A stretch of 64,000 nt of DNA. Source: Nostoc sp. LEGE 12450. GTDB lineage: Bacteria; Cyanobacteriota; Cyanobacteriia; Cyanobacteriales; Nostocaceae. The stretch covers positions 1-64,000 of the forward strand of contig NZ_JADEXU010000008.1 in NCBI RefSeq assembly GCF_015206895.1. The letters run 5' to 3'. Positions 11,201-20,311 of the stretch are shown in pieces. The position numbers and the translations under genes were made by a program. The first letter of the stretch is position 1; each line of letters starts with the position of its first letter. The notes under the pieces were generated by a model. The model did no database searches. It was not told the origin of the DNA and saw nothing but the letters and a program-made list of their open reading frames with translations.

Positions 11201-13668
11201 GCATGAAGTGCATCACTCTCAACCTGTTTGGAACTTTCATCCAACATCGCCGGCAAGCGCTCTTGGTAACGCGACTAACACTGAAAGAAAGCTACACGGT
11301 TGGTATGGAAAACGGCGATTTTCTCTACGCTGGTTACAGCATAGTAGGGTACACTTATACGGCATTGTTCGCCGGTGTAGACCTAGAGGCCTTGACCCCT
11401 GAATTATCTGCTTATAGTGCTGCCCTGGCTCAGGTGAAACAAGATTCGGCACGTATTTATTTGGGCATGGTGGGGCAAACAGTGCAGCAATTGAGAGAAA
11501 CGGTGAGCCAACCCGATTGCTTAATTGGCTCAATGTACGATGAAACAGTGATGTTCCCGAAGCACCAGCAGGATAAGGATCTCACAGCGTTCGCCTTTGC
11601 CTACAGCTACAAACTTTTGCTTGCCTATTCTTTTGGCAATTATCAGGCTGCCCTCGGCTATATCACCCAAGGCAAGTCCTATTTGATGGCAGTATCAGGA
11701 ATGTTTTTTATTCCCCTCTTCCATTTCTATGCCGCCTTAACGCACCTGGCACTTCCCACACAGCCACAAGAGCAAGCTGAAATTCTCGCCGAGGTAGAAA
11801 CCCATCAAACAGTTCTGCACCAGTGGGCGGAAAATGCCCCGATGAATCACTTGCATAAATGGCATTTAGTTGAGGCAGAAAAGTATCGGATTTTGGGCAA
11901 CAAAGCAGAGGCGATCGCTCTTTACGATCGCGCCATTCAACTCGCCAAAGAAAACCAATTTCTTAACGAAGAAGCTTTAGCCAACGAACTCGCCGCCAAA
12001 TTCTATCTCGATTGGGGCAAAGAAAAAATTGCTCAAGTCTACATGCAAGAAGCCTATTACTGTTACAGCCGATGGGGAGCAAAAGCCAAAGTTGTCGATC
12101 TAGAAACCCGCTATCCTCAACTACTCATAGCAATTTTGCAGAAACAGCAACTATCTTTCACACCCACGGAAACGATTTCCTCTCACACCCTCCAAAGTTC
12201 CAGCTTCGGTAATACTAGCTTTTCAGAAGCCCTCGATCTAGCAAGAATTCTCAAAGCTTTTCAATCTCTCTCTAGTGAAATTGAGTTGGAGAAATTACTC
12301 TCAACCCTACTTGAGGTGATACTTGAAATTGCTGGTGCTGATAAATGTGCGTTGCTGATGCCAAAAGGTTCATGCTGGGTAATTGAGGCATTATCCCAAC
12401 TCGGACAGCCTGCCATTATCTTGCATTCGCGTAGCGGTGCGGATGCACTCTCGCTACCCATTGAAGATAATCAAACAGTACCTGTTGCCCTAATCAATCG
12501 GGTGAAAAATACCCTATCCTTGACTGTAATTGAGAATGCAGTAGTTGAGCCAACCCTAGCAGCCGACCCTTATATTCTGCGCCATTCACCCAAAAGTATT
12601 CTCTGTGCGCCAATTCTCAACCAAGGCAAGTTGATTGGCATTTTGTACCTGGAAAATAACCTAACGGTGGGAGCGTTTACTAGCGATCGCCTACAGGTTA
12701 TCAAACTTCTCACTACTCAAGTAGCTATTTCTCTAGAAAACGCCCAACTTTATCATAAATTAGAGAACTATTCCCATACTTTGGAGCAAAAAGTAGAAGA
12801 ACGCACCCAAGAAATAACAGAAAAAGCAACTCAGCTAGAAGCAACCCTGGAAAAACTCTACTCGACTCAAGCCCAACTCATTCAATCAGAAAAAATGTCT
12901 GGCTTGGGACAGCTAGTTGCGGGAATAGCTCATGAAATTAATAATCCAATTAATTTTATCTATGGCAACTTACAACCAGCAAGTGAATATGTTGCATCTT
13001 TAATTGAATTAAATAATTTATATCAAAAACTTTATCCACAACCATTGCCAGAGATTGCCGAAAAAGTTGCTGATATTGAACTAGAATTTCTGGTGAATGA
13101 TTTACAAAATATCTTGTCCTCGATGAGGGTTGGAGCAGATCGCATCCGTCAGATTGTGCTGTCACTGCGGAATTTTTCCCGCTTGGATGAATCAGAAATC
13201 AAACCAGTAGACATTCACTCTGGGATTGAGAGTACGCTATTAATTTTGCAGCATCGACTTCAGAATAATAGTAAACATGCAGAGATTGCGATCGTGAAAG
13301 AATACGAGCAATTACCTTTAGTTAATTGTTATGCATCGGCCCTGAATCAGGTATTTATGAATATTATCAATAATGCCATTGATGCTTTAGAAGTATCAGA
13401 TACCAATTTCCAACCGACTATTACAATTCAGACAGAATTAAAAAAATCAAACATATTAATTCGCATTGAAGACAACGGTATAGGGATGAGTAAGTCTGTA
13501 CAAAATAAGATATTTAATCCATTTTTTACGACGAAATCAGTAGGTAGTGGTACAGGGTTGGGATTATCAACTAGCTATTCGATTGTGGTCGAAAAACATG
13601 GGGGTCAGTTAAGCTGCATTTCTGCACCAGGACAGGGTACAGAATTTATCATTGAAATTCCGGTGTAA
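8230..13668 (+). CDS. trifunctional Ser/Thr kinase - AAA ATPase - GAF - histidine kinase (HstK-type), copy 2
   Basis: An 1812-residue paralogue of the preceding gene with the same architecture: Hanks kinase (K40, HKD 134-136, DFS 155-157), ATPase with Walker A GFSGIGKT at 336-343 and FLDDLQWAD, helical TPR-like region to about 1320, GAF at about 1345-1510, coiled coil at about 1515-1560, HisKA with H1568 in AHEINNPINF, and HATPase with EDNGIGM and GSGTGLGLS. The helical region and the histidine-kinase half differ much more from copies 1 and 3 than those do from each other: the H-box reads HEINNPIN rather than HEMNNPLG, and the linker is a typical long signalling helix (KVEERTQEI). The closing FIIEIPV is shared with copy 1. 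It probably senses or dimerises differently from its neighbours. Confidence 0.92.
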   Translation: MVSTLVSIPGYCITEELYNGSRTLVYRGYREADSLPVAIKLLKNPCPDFNELLSFRNQYTIAKNLNSPLIVQTYSLQAYQNGYVLVMEDFGGISLKDYFIADQMRYIASSEEFLRIAIALCNTLDILYNGRIIHKDIKPSNILINPETKQVKLIDFSIASLLPRETQTLMNPNVLEGTLDYISPEQTGRMNRGIDYRSDFYSLGVTFYELLAGQLPFPSNDPMELVYSHIAKPVPLIHKINPQIPAILSEIVSKLMAKNVEDRYQSALGLKFDLENCLTQLQETGKIKGFEIARRDLCDRFIIPEKLYGRKTEVSTLLQAFEKVSLGATEMMLVAGFSGIGKTAVVNEVHKPIVRQRGYFIKGKYDQFQRNIPFSAFVQAFRDLMGQLLSESDAQLQAWKTKILETVGDNGQVLIDVIPELERIIGTQPPATELSATAAQNRFNLLMQKFVQIFTSIEHPLVIFLDDLQWADSASLKLLQMLMQDTEYLLVLGAYRDNEVSPIHPFILTVNEIVKNGAAINKIALQPLSQPDMNQLVADTLNCELLLAQPLTELIYQKTQGNPFFATQFLKALNDDKLIIFDLESRHWQCDIAKVRALAITDDVVEFMALQLQKLPNQTQNILKLAACIGAQFDLHTLAIVSEQSLEATAADLWKALQEGLIIPNTEIYKFFIQSDSASIYDAAANPIYRFLHDRVQQAAYFLIPDDQKQATHLKIGQLLQQNSSEIEREEKLFDIVGHLNLGQALINQQQEREALAQLNLKAGGKARSSTAYAAARLYLQTGIELLEVDCWQHQYELTLNLYVAAAEASYLNGDFAGMELFAASLLQQAQTILDKVKIYEIQIVALVAQSQILAALAVGREALAQLGVEFPTEVDEALIGNALQELKEQLQGREIAGLIDLPVMSDRTTIAAMQLLGMLFPPVLLGRPGLMPLLSATMVRLSLQFGNAPTSTAGYAIHGIVLCAFLGEVEIGYGFGKLALSLLERLNAQGMKCITLNLFGTFIQHRRQALLVTRLTLKESYTVGMENGDFLYAGYSIVGYTYTALFAGVDLEALTPELSAYSAALAQVKQDSARIYLGMVGQTVQQLRETVSQPDCLIGSMYDETVMFPKHQQDKDLTAFAFAYSYKLLLAYSFGNYQAALGYITQGKSYLMAVSGMFFIPLFHFYAALTHLALPTQPQEQAEILAEVETHQTVLHQWAENAPMNHLHKWHLVEAEKYRILGNKAEAIALYDRAIQLAKENQFLNEEALANELAAKFYLDWGKEKIAQVYMQEAYYCYSRWGAKAKVVDLETRYPQLLIAILQKQQLSFTPTETISSHTLQSSSFGNTSFSEALDLARILKAFQSLSSEIELEKLLSTLLEVILEIAGADKCALLMPKGSCWVIEALSQLGQPAIILHSRSGADALSLPIEDNQTVPVALINRVKNTLSLTVIENAVVEPTLAADPYILRHSPKSILCAPILNQGKLIGILYLENNLTVGAFTSDRLQVIKLLTTQVAISLENAQLYHKLENYSHTLEQKVEERTQEITEKATQLEATLEKLYSTQAQLIQSEKMSGLGQLVAGIAHEINNPINFIYGNLQPASEYVASLIELNNLYQKLYPQPLPEIAEKVADIELEFLVNDLQNILSSMRVGADRIRQIVLSLRNFSRLDESEIKPVDIHSGIESTLLILQHRLQNNSKHAEIAIVKEYEQLPLVNCYASALNQVFMNIINNAIDALEVSDTNFQPTITIQTELKKSNILIRIEDNGIGMSKSVQNKIFNPFFTTKSVGSGTGLGLSTSYSIVVEKHGGQLSCISAPGQGTEFIIEIPV

Positions 13669-13700
13669 GTTTCTACTCTTATTTATAAATAACTTGATAT

Positions 13701-13743
13701 ATCTGGGAACACTATATCTGTAAATCATTAGGATGAGCACAGT
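13701..13743 (+). repeat. conserved kinase leader, copy C
   Basis: These 43 bases precede the third kinase start. They keep ATCTGGGAA, ACTA, ATCTG and AAAT.A.TAGGAT at the same places but are the most diverged copy, with one extra base. The intergenic distance from the second kinase (75 bases) matches the first junction (74 bases), as expected from tandem duplication. Confidence 0.7.
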
Positions 13744-16700
13744 ATGGTTAATACTCTTGTCAATATTCCTGGATATTGCATCAGCGAAGAACTCTACAAT
13801 GGTTCCAGAACTCTTGTCTATCGAGGCTATCGAGATACTGACTCATTACCTGTAGTGATTAAATTGCTGAAAAATCCTTATCCGAGTTTCAGCGAACTAT
13901 TGTCTTTTCGCAATCAGTACACCATTATCAAAAATCTTAACTCTCCTTTAATTGTCCAAACCTACAGCCTCCAAGTCTACCAAAATGGCTATGCGCTGGT
14001 AATGGAAGACTTCGGGGGGATCTCCCTCAAGGAATGGGGAGTCAAGGTCAGGCGACAATCTCTACAAGAGTTTTTAGTTATAGCGATCGCACTGTGCAAT
14101 ACCTTAGATATATTGTATCGGGAGCGGATTATTCATAAAGATATTAAACCTGCCAATATTTTAATTAACCCCGAAACAAAAGAAGTTAAATTAATTGACT
14201 TTAGTATTGCATCCTTACTACCACGAGAAACCCAAACACTGATCAATCCCAATGGCTTAGAAGGGACACTAGATTATATTTCTCCTGAACAAACAGGTAG
14301 AATGAATCGGGGAATTGACTATCGAACTGATTTTTATTCTTTGGGTGTAACTTTCTACGAGTTACTTACAGGAGAGTTACCATTTCAATCAAACGATCCG
14401 ATGGAGTTGGTACATTGTCATATTGCTAAAATTCCACCACTTTTAGGGAATAGAGAAAAGATTCCCCAAGTTCTCTGTGATATCGTCATAAAATTGATGG
14501 CAAAAAATGCCGAATCCAGATATCAGAGTGCGTTGGGACTGAAATTTGATTTAGAAAATTGTTTGTCTCAACTACAAGTTACAAGTTCGATTGAGAGTTT
14601 TGAAATTGCGAGTAGGGATGTGTGCGATCGCTTCATCATCCCCGACAACCTTTATGGCAGAGAAAACGAAGTATCAACTCTACTGCAAGCATTTGAACGA
14701 GTTAGCCTTGGTGCAACAGAAATGATGTTGGTAGCTGGGTTTTCGGGAATTGGTAAAACTGCGGTTATCAACGAAGTTCATAAACCAATTGTGCGGCAAC
14801 GCGGTTATTTTATTAAAGGGAAATATGACCAGTTTCAACGCAATATTCCCTTTTCGGCATTTGTCCAAGCATTCCGGGATTTAATGGGGCAATTGCTATC
14901 AGAATCAGATCGGCAAATCCAAACCTGGAAAAACAAAATATTAGCCGCCGTAGGAGACAACGGACAAGTTTTAATTGACGTAATTCCAGAATTAGAAAAC
15001 ATTATTGGCTCACAGCCAGCAGCTATAGAATTATCAGGAACGGCTGCCCAAAATCGATTTAATTTGTTATTGCCAAAGTTTGTGCAAATCTTCACAAGTA
15101 TTGAACATCCTTTAGTGATGTTTTTAGATGACTTGCAATGGGCCGATTCAGCCTCGCTGAAATTGCTGCAATTATTAATAGTAGAAACCGGACATTTATT
15201 GGTATTGGGTGCGTATCGAGATAATGAAGTTTCACCCGCTCACCCCTTCATTCTCACTGTAGATGAAATCGTCAAAACTGGCGCAGCAGTCAATACCATT
15301 ACACTACAACCGTTAAGTTTAGTCAATCTGAATCAGTTGGTAGCAGATACGCTAAATTGCGAATTATCCTTAGCTCAACCTTTGACTGAATTGGTGTACC
15401 AAAAAACTCAGGGTAATCCCTTCTTTGCTACCCAGTTTCTCAAATCATTGCATGAAGATGAATACATTAATTTTGACTGGGAAACACGACATTGGCAATC
15501 CGATATTGCGGCAGTCCGGTCGCTTTCTCTGACAGATGATGTCGTCGAGTTTATGGCACTACAATTACAGAAATTGTCGCTGACAACTCAGAATACTCTT
15601 AAATTGGCTGCTTGTATTGGGGCACAGTTTGATTTGAATACCCTGGCGATTGTTTCAGAAAAATCCCCGGAAATAACCGCAGATGATTTATGGAAAGCCT
15701 TACAAGAAGGTTTGATTATTCCGAATACAGAAATCTATAAGTTCTTTATTCAGTCTGAGAGTGCATTGGGTGCTAATACAGCAGCGAATCCAACTTATCG
15801 ATTTTTACACGATCGCGTACAACAAGCCGCCTATTCCCTGATTCCCGACGACCAAAAACAGACGATTCATTACCAAATCGGACAACTATTACTCCAACAG
15901 ATTTCCCCAGAAGCTAGAGTTGACCGGATTTTTGAAATCGTCAATCAATTAAATTACGGCACGGCTTTAATTAGCGAACAAACACAACGAAATGAACTAG
16001 CGCAACTTAACCTCATCACCTGTCGCAAAGCCAGAACTGCCACCGCCTATCAAGCAGCGCGTGAATATGCCGTAGTTGGATTATCTTTGTTAGGAGAAGA
16101 CGCTTGGCAACAGCAATACGAAATGACTCTCGCCTTCCATGAATTAGCGGCGGAAGTGGTAATGTTATGCGGTGACTTTGAGACGATGGAACAGTTTATC
16201 GATATTGTCATCGGGCAAGCACATTCTTTATTAGAACAAGTCAATGTTTACCGCATTAGGATTCAAGCCAAGACTTCCCAGCGTCAACTCAGTGAAGTAC
16301 TGGCGATCGGCATCAAGCTGCTGCAACAGTTGGGTATAACGATCGCCGAATCACCCACACCAGATGATATTCAACAGTCAATCCAAGAAATTAGCGAACT
16401 GATTGGCGATCGCAAAATTGCAGATTTTGTCTACCTCCCTGTGATGACAGATGCAAATAAAATCGCCATTATCCAAATTGCCAGTAGCATCATGGCAGCA
16501 GCTTACACCTGTGGATCTCTTTTGTATCCATTACTAGCTACCTTGTTAGTCAAATTATTCCTGCGGCACGGCAATATATCTGTTTCTGCTACTAACTATG
16601 CTTGTTACAGCTTAGTTCTCTGTAATATGCAGAATATAGATTTAGCTGCACAGTTTGGACAGTTGGCATTGAATGTGGCAGCAAAATTCGATGATAAAGC

Positions 16701-19578
16701 AAGTAAACTGGAAGTATTTTTCCTGCTGGGAAATTTTATCCTCCACCGCAAATCTCACCTCAAAGAAATGTTACCCCTCTTGAGTGAGAGTTATACCCTT
16801 GGGCTAGAAGTTGGAAACCTGGAATACGCTGGTTATGCGGTTCACAATTTCTGTTTAATTTCTTTTTGGTGCGGTCAACCCCTTGCTAACTTGGAGGAAG
16901 ATACACGCACTTACTACCATGCATTAGTGCAACTGAAGCAATTGGGAGCAGCTAATTACTGTCTGATTGATTGGCAAGTAATTTCAAATTTACTAGGTTT
17001 GGCAAAGCATCCCACTATTTTGTCTGGATCGGCTTTCCAAGAGACAGAATTTATCCCCCTCTTGCAGTCTGCAAATGATATATATGGCTTATATATTTTC
17101 TATTCGTATAAGTTGATGCTTTGCTTTTTGTTTGGGGAAGTTGAGCCAGCTAATAAATATGCCCTTGAGTGCAAAAACTATTTGATGTCGGGTGCGGGAA
17201 CAGTTGCCGAACCTGCGTTTTATTTCTATGATTCTTTGATAGCTCTAGCCCAATTGAATCAAATGTCAGGCGAGGTATCAACCACATTAGAAAGGGTGGC
17301 AAAAAACCAAACTCAGTTGCAGCACTGGGCGCACTATGCACCGATGAATCATCAGCATAAGTTCGATTTGGTAGAAGCGGAAAAATGTCGATTTTTAGGA
17401 CAAAAAGCAGAAGCTATAGAGTTATACGATCGGGCAATATCTGGAGCTAAAGCTAATGAATATATCCAAGAAGAAGCTTTAGGCAACGAATTGGCAGCTA
17501 AATTCTACTCCGACTGGGGCAAACAGCGCATCGCCCAAGAATACATGACCCAAGCCTACTATGGCTATACCCGTTGGGGTGCTAAAGCCAAGGTTGCGGA
17601 CTTGGAAACACGCTATCCTCAACTACTGGCTTCTATCCTCCAACAAACTCGCGCTGCTTTCTCGGTTAACGAAACCGTCTTCGCATTAGGAACAGTCACC
17701 TCCACTAGTTCTTCCTCCAAGGTCTCTGATTCCCTCGATTTAGCTGCTATTCTCAAAGCTTCTCAAACTATCTCAGGCGAAATCGAACTGGAAAAACTGC
17801 TTTCATCATTGCTTGAAATCGTCATTGAAAATGCAGGGGCTAATAAATGCGTGTTAATGCTTTTGCGAGACGATCGCCTGCTAATTAAAGGGTCGATTTC
17901 CGAGGGAACACAGCCAGTTGTGTTGCAGCGCCTTCCCGTTGAGGAGAGCCAGGATATTCCCCTAAAGCTTATTTATAAAGTTAAGCATGATAGGCAGACT
18001 ACTGTGCTGCTTGATGCGATCGCCGATCTGAACTTAGCCAACGATCCGTATATCATGCGTCAGCAGCCTAAGAGTATCTTGTGTAGCCCAATTTTACATC
18101 AAGGTAAGTTGCTGGGCATTTTATATCTAGAAAATAATTTAGCAACGGGGGCGTTCACGAGCGATCGCGTCGAACTCCTTAACTTGCTGTGCGCCCAAGC
18201 CGCAATTTCTTTGGAAAATGCTCGACTGTATGAGCGATCGCAGCAATATGCCCAACAGCTAGAGGAGTCATTGGCTGAATTGAGTGGGAGTAACTCTCGG
18301 TTTGAGAAACTTGTAGACAATGTGCCTGGCATAGTTTATCAATACCGCATGGCTCCCGATCGAGTAATATCTCTGAGCTACATTAGTGCTGACTGTTACA
18401 GCTTGCTGGAAATTACTCCAGAACAAGCTATGTCCAATTGGCAGTTTCTCGACAATATGGTGCATCCAGACGACATGGCAAGTTTTCTACAGTCCCAAAC
18501 TCATGCCATTCAAACTTTATCTTTCTGGCAGTGGTCAGGGCGAATTGTTACCCCATCAGGAATTATTAAGTGGATTCATGGACAATCACGAATCGAAAAG
18601 TTTGCCGATGGCTCAGTGGTTTGGGATGGATTATTCTTGGATATTAGCGAACAGCAAGCTGCACTACGCGAACGCAAACTTGCTGAACTTGCCTTGCAAC
18701 AAAAATCATTTGATTTAGAACAAGCGTTAACCAATCTGCAAAATGCCCAATTACAAATGGTGCAAAGTGAGAAAATGTCCGCACTAGGCAACTTAGTTGC
18801 TGGTGTAGCTCACGAAATGAATAATCCCCTCGGTTTTATTGCTGCAAGTCTCAAACAAGCTAAACCAACGTTAACTGATATTATCGAACACTTGAAACTC
18901 TATCAAGAAAGTTTACCCAACAAAAGTGATAAAATCCTTGACCACGCCGAAGAAATCGACTTGGATTATAGTTTAGAAGATTTGCCCAAGATCATTGATT
19001 CTGTGTCTATGGCGTGCGACAGACTAAAAAACATTAGCACCAGTTTGAGAACTTTCTCTCGTGCCGATCAAGACTATAAAGTACCATTTAACATTCACCA
19101 AGGTATTGATAGCACGATTTTAATTTTGAAACATCGTCTCAAGGCAAATGAACAACGTCCCGCGATTGAAGTTGTCACTAACTATGGTGATATCCCTCAC
19201 GTTGAATGCTTTCCTGGTCAATTAAATCAGGTATTTATGAATCTTATAGCGAATGCTATTGATGCCTTGGATGAATCTAATCAGGGACGCTCTTTTGAAG
19301 AAAATCAAGCTCATCCTAACTGCATTACAATTACAACCTCAGTCGAAAATAATCTAGTTAAAATTGCCATTACTGATAATGGTAAAGGGATGAGTGAAAA
19401 AATCAAATCAAAAATATTTGACCATTTATTTACAACCAAAGCTGTTGGGAAAGGGACAGGATTAGGACTCGCGATCGCTCGTCAAATTATTGTAGAAAAA
19501 CATGGTGGAGCAATCGAAGTGAATTCTAAACTTGGTGAAGGAACTGAATTTGTGATTCAGCTACCGTTGTTGGCATAA
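13744..19578 (+). CDS. trifunctional Ser/Thr kinase - AAA ATPase - GAF-PAS - histidine kinase (HstK-type), copy 3
   Basis: A 1944-residue paralogue, the longest of the three. Hanks kinase (K40 in VVIK, HKD at about 131-133, DFS), ATPase with Walker A GFSGIGKT at about 332-339 and DDLQWAD, helical TPR-like region to about 1310, GAF at about 1340-1495, then a PAS/PAC domain at about 1515-1640 that the other two lack (VDNVPGIVYQY to VVWDGLFLDISEQ), HisKA with H1690 in AHEMNNPLGF, and HATPase with DNGKGM and GKGTGLGLA. Its segments track different sisters: the kinase, helical and HK parts resemble copy 1, while the ATPase part resembles copy 2. The last 27 residues differ from both and end in FVIQLPLLA. 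The PAS domain may add an extra small-molecule or redox input. Confidence 0.92.
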   Translation: MVNTLVNIPGYCISEELYNGSRTLVYRGYRDTDSLPVVIKLLKNPYPSFSELLSFRNQYTIIKNLNSPLIVQTYSLQVYQNGYALVMEDFGGISLKEWGVKVRRQSLQEFLVIAIALCNTLDILYRERIIHKDIKPANILINPETKEVKLIDFSIASLLPRETQTLINPNGLEGTLDYISPEQTGRMNRGIDYRTDFYSLGVTFYELLTGELPFQSNDPMELVHCHIAKIPPLLGNREKIPQVLCDIVIKLMAKNAESRYQSALGLKFDLENCLSQLQVTSSIESFEIASRDVCDRFIIPDNLYGRENEVSTLLQAFERVSLGATEMMLVAGFSGIGKTAVINEVHKPIVRQRGYFIKGKYDQFQRNIPFSAFVQAFRDLMGQLLSESDRQIQTWKNKILAAVGDNGQVLIDVIPELENIIGSQPAAIELSGTAAQNRFNLLLPKFVQIFTSIEHPLVMFLDDLQWADSASLKLLQLLIVETGHLLVLGAYRDNEVSPAHPFILTVDEIVKTGAAVNTITLQPLSLVNLNQLVADTLNCELSLAQPLTELVYQKTQGNPFFATQFLKSLHEDEYINFDWETRHWQSDIAAVRSLSLTDDVVEFMALQLQKLSLTTQNTLKLAACIGAQFDLNTLAIVSEKSPEITADDLWKALQEGLIIPNTEIYKFFIQSESALGANTAANPTYRFLHDRVQQAAYSLIPDDQKQTIHYQIGQLLLQQISPEARVDRIFEIVNQLNYGTALISEQTQRNELAQLNLITCRKARTATAYQAAREYAVVGLSLLGEDAWQQQYEMTLAFHELAAEVVMLCGDFETMEQFIDIVIGQAHSLLEQVNVYRIRIQAKTSQRQLSEVLAIGIKLLQQLGITIAESPTPDDIQQSIQEISELIGDRKIADFVYLPVMTDANKIAIIQIASSIMAAAYTCGSLLYPLLATLLVKLFLRHGNISVSATNYACYSLVLCNMQNIDLAAQFGQLALNVAAKFDDKASKLEVFFLLGNFILHRKSHLKEMLPLLSESYTLGLEVGNLEYAGYAVHNFCLISFWCGQPLANLEEDTRTYYHALVQLKQLGAANYCLIDWQVISNLLGLAKHPTILSGSAFQETEFIPLLQSANDIYGLYIFYSYKLMLCFLFGEVEPANKYALECKNYLMSGAGTVAEPAFYFYDSLIALAQLNQMSGEVSTTLERVAKNQTQLQHWAHYAPMNHQHKFDLVEAEKCRFLGQKAEAIELYDRAISGAKANEYIQEEALGNELAAKFYSDWGKQRIAQEYMTQAYYGYTRWGAKAKVADLETRYPQLLASILQQTRAAFSVNETVFALGTVTSTSSSSKVSDSLDLAAILKASQTISGEIELEKLLSSLLEIVIENAGANKCVLMLLRDDRLLIKGSISEGTQPVVLQRLPVEESQDIPLKLIYKVKHDRQTTVLLDAIADLNLANDPYIMRQQPKSILCSPILHQGKLLGILYLENNLATGAFTSDRVELLNLLCAQAAISLENARLYERSQQYAQQLEESLAELSGSNSRFEKLVDNVPGIVYQYRMAPDRVISLSYISADCYSLLEITPEQAMSNWQFLDNMVHPDDMASFLQSQTHAIQTLSFWQWSGRIVTPSGIIKWIHGQSRIEKFADGSVVWDGLFLDISEQQAALRERKLAELALQQKSFDLEQALTNLQNAQLQMVQSEKMSALGNLVAGVAHEMNNPLGFIAASLKQAKPTLTDIIEHLKLYQESLPNKSDKILDHAEEIDLDYSLEDLPKIIDSVSMACDRLKNISTSLRTFSRADQDYKVPFNIHQGIDSTILILKHRLKANEQRPAIEVVTNYGDIPHVECFPGQLNQVFMNLIANAIDALDESNQGRSFEENQAHPNCITITTSVENNLVKIAITDNGKGMSEKIKSKIFDHLFTTKAVGKGTGLGLAIARQIIVEKHGGAIEVNSKLGEGTEFVIQLPLLA

Positions 19579-19921
19579 AGGCATCACTGTTCCCCACCTG
19601 GTAAATTGTACGCTAAAACTGAAAGTACATGGAGTAAGCTTTTCAGGAATCGCTTTTTTCTGAAAGATTGGTGAGAAAGCTATGCTTATCGTGCTAATTT
19701 TAATCTAGGTTGAACGAAAAATCGTCGTTCCAGACACTTGAAAATTTCTTAGGTACAAAAAACCTTTTCTGAGATAACTATATAGGACTTAGGCGCGGGT
19801 AATCGGAAAACGAACCACAGAGGGCGCAGAGGTCACGGAGGAATGAGAGTTTTAGAGGGTTTTTGCGTAGTCGTACTATAATGTGCTGAAAATCAAGAGT
19901 TAAAGCCATTAGCCATCTGAA
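19579..19921. other. intergenic region after the kinase array
   Basis: This 343-base gap lies between the convergent ends of the third kinase and the ArsC/Spx-family gene. Imperfect inverted repeats at about 19637-19688 (AGCTTTTC with GAGAAAGCT, TTTCAG with CTGAAA) could fold and end transcription of the kinases, but no clean T-run follows. A degenerate mobile-type repeat sits at 19784-19874. No open frame worth naming was seen. Confidence 0.5.
19784..19874. repeat. degenerate MITE-like element (AGGACTTA end family)
   Basis: The left end reads AGGACTTAGGCGC and the right end TTTTTGCGTAGTC, a damaged version of the inverted end pair seen intact at 22695-22769. The core holds the ACCACAGAGGGCGCAGAGG type sequence that, from memory, is scattered between genes of many Nostoc relatives. 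The family assignment rests on the ends and on that core. Confidence 0.5.
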
Positions 19922-20275
19922 TTAAAGCTTTAATTTTGTTTTAATTACTGCCTCATCTCTAAAGCCTACTAACACTGCTGTTCCATCTTTAACAAAAATT
20001 GGGCGTTTTAGCAGCATTGCATCGTTAGCAAATGCCTCAATCCACTGTTGATCAGTCCAAGTCTTCTTTTCATCTCCTAAAGCTCGATAAGACTGACCGG
20101 AGGTATTTCGCATGGGAGCAGATCCCAAAGACTTCATCCAGTTTTGGATCATCTCACTGTTGGGTGGAGTTTCTTTAGTATTGATGAATTCATATTCAAT
20201 ACTATTGCTTTGGAGCCATATCAGAGCTTTTTTGCAAGTGCCGCAGTTGGGAATTCCGTAAACTTGAATGGACAT
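19922..20275 (-). CDS. ArsC/Spx/MgsR-family thioredoxin-fold protein
   Basis: About 117 residues from the ATG at 20275; an in-frame start five codons earlier lacks support. The protein opens with QVYGIPNCGTCKKALIWL, giving a CxxC pair at C11 and C14 in a thioredoxin-like fold, and continues with the family's TKETPP, NTSG..YR and KRPIFV segments. Relatives include arsenate reductases, the YffB type and the RNA-polymerase-binding regulators Spx and MgsR. These cannot be separated by motif here: the CxxC resembles Spx, but true Spx function is not established in cyanobacteria. A glutathione- or thioredoxin-linked reductase is the cautious reading. The gene stands alone, with its own upstream region invaded by a repeat element at 20312. 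Confidence 0.8.
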   Translation of the reverse strand: MSIQVYGIPNCGTCKKALIWLQSNSIEYEFINTKETPPNSEMIQNWMKSLGSAPMRNTSGQSYRALGDEKKTWTDQQWIEAFANDAMLLKRPIFVKDGTAVLVGFRDEAVIKTKLKL

Positions 20276-20311
20276 AAAGTAGTTAAGCAATAATTACCAT
20301 TTTTATACATA

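Noticed and set aside
19877-19882. Perfect TATAAT on the plus strand after the kinase array
   Set aside because: No -35 at the right spacing, and it points into the 3' end of an opposite gene. It is probably chance in AT-rich repeat DNA.
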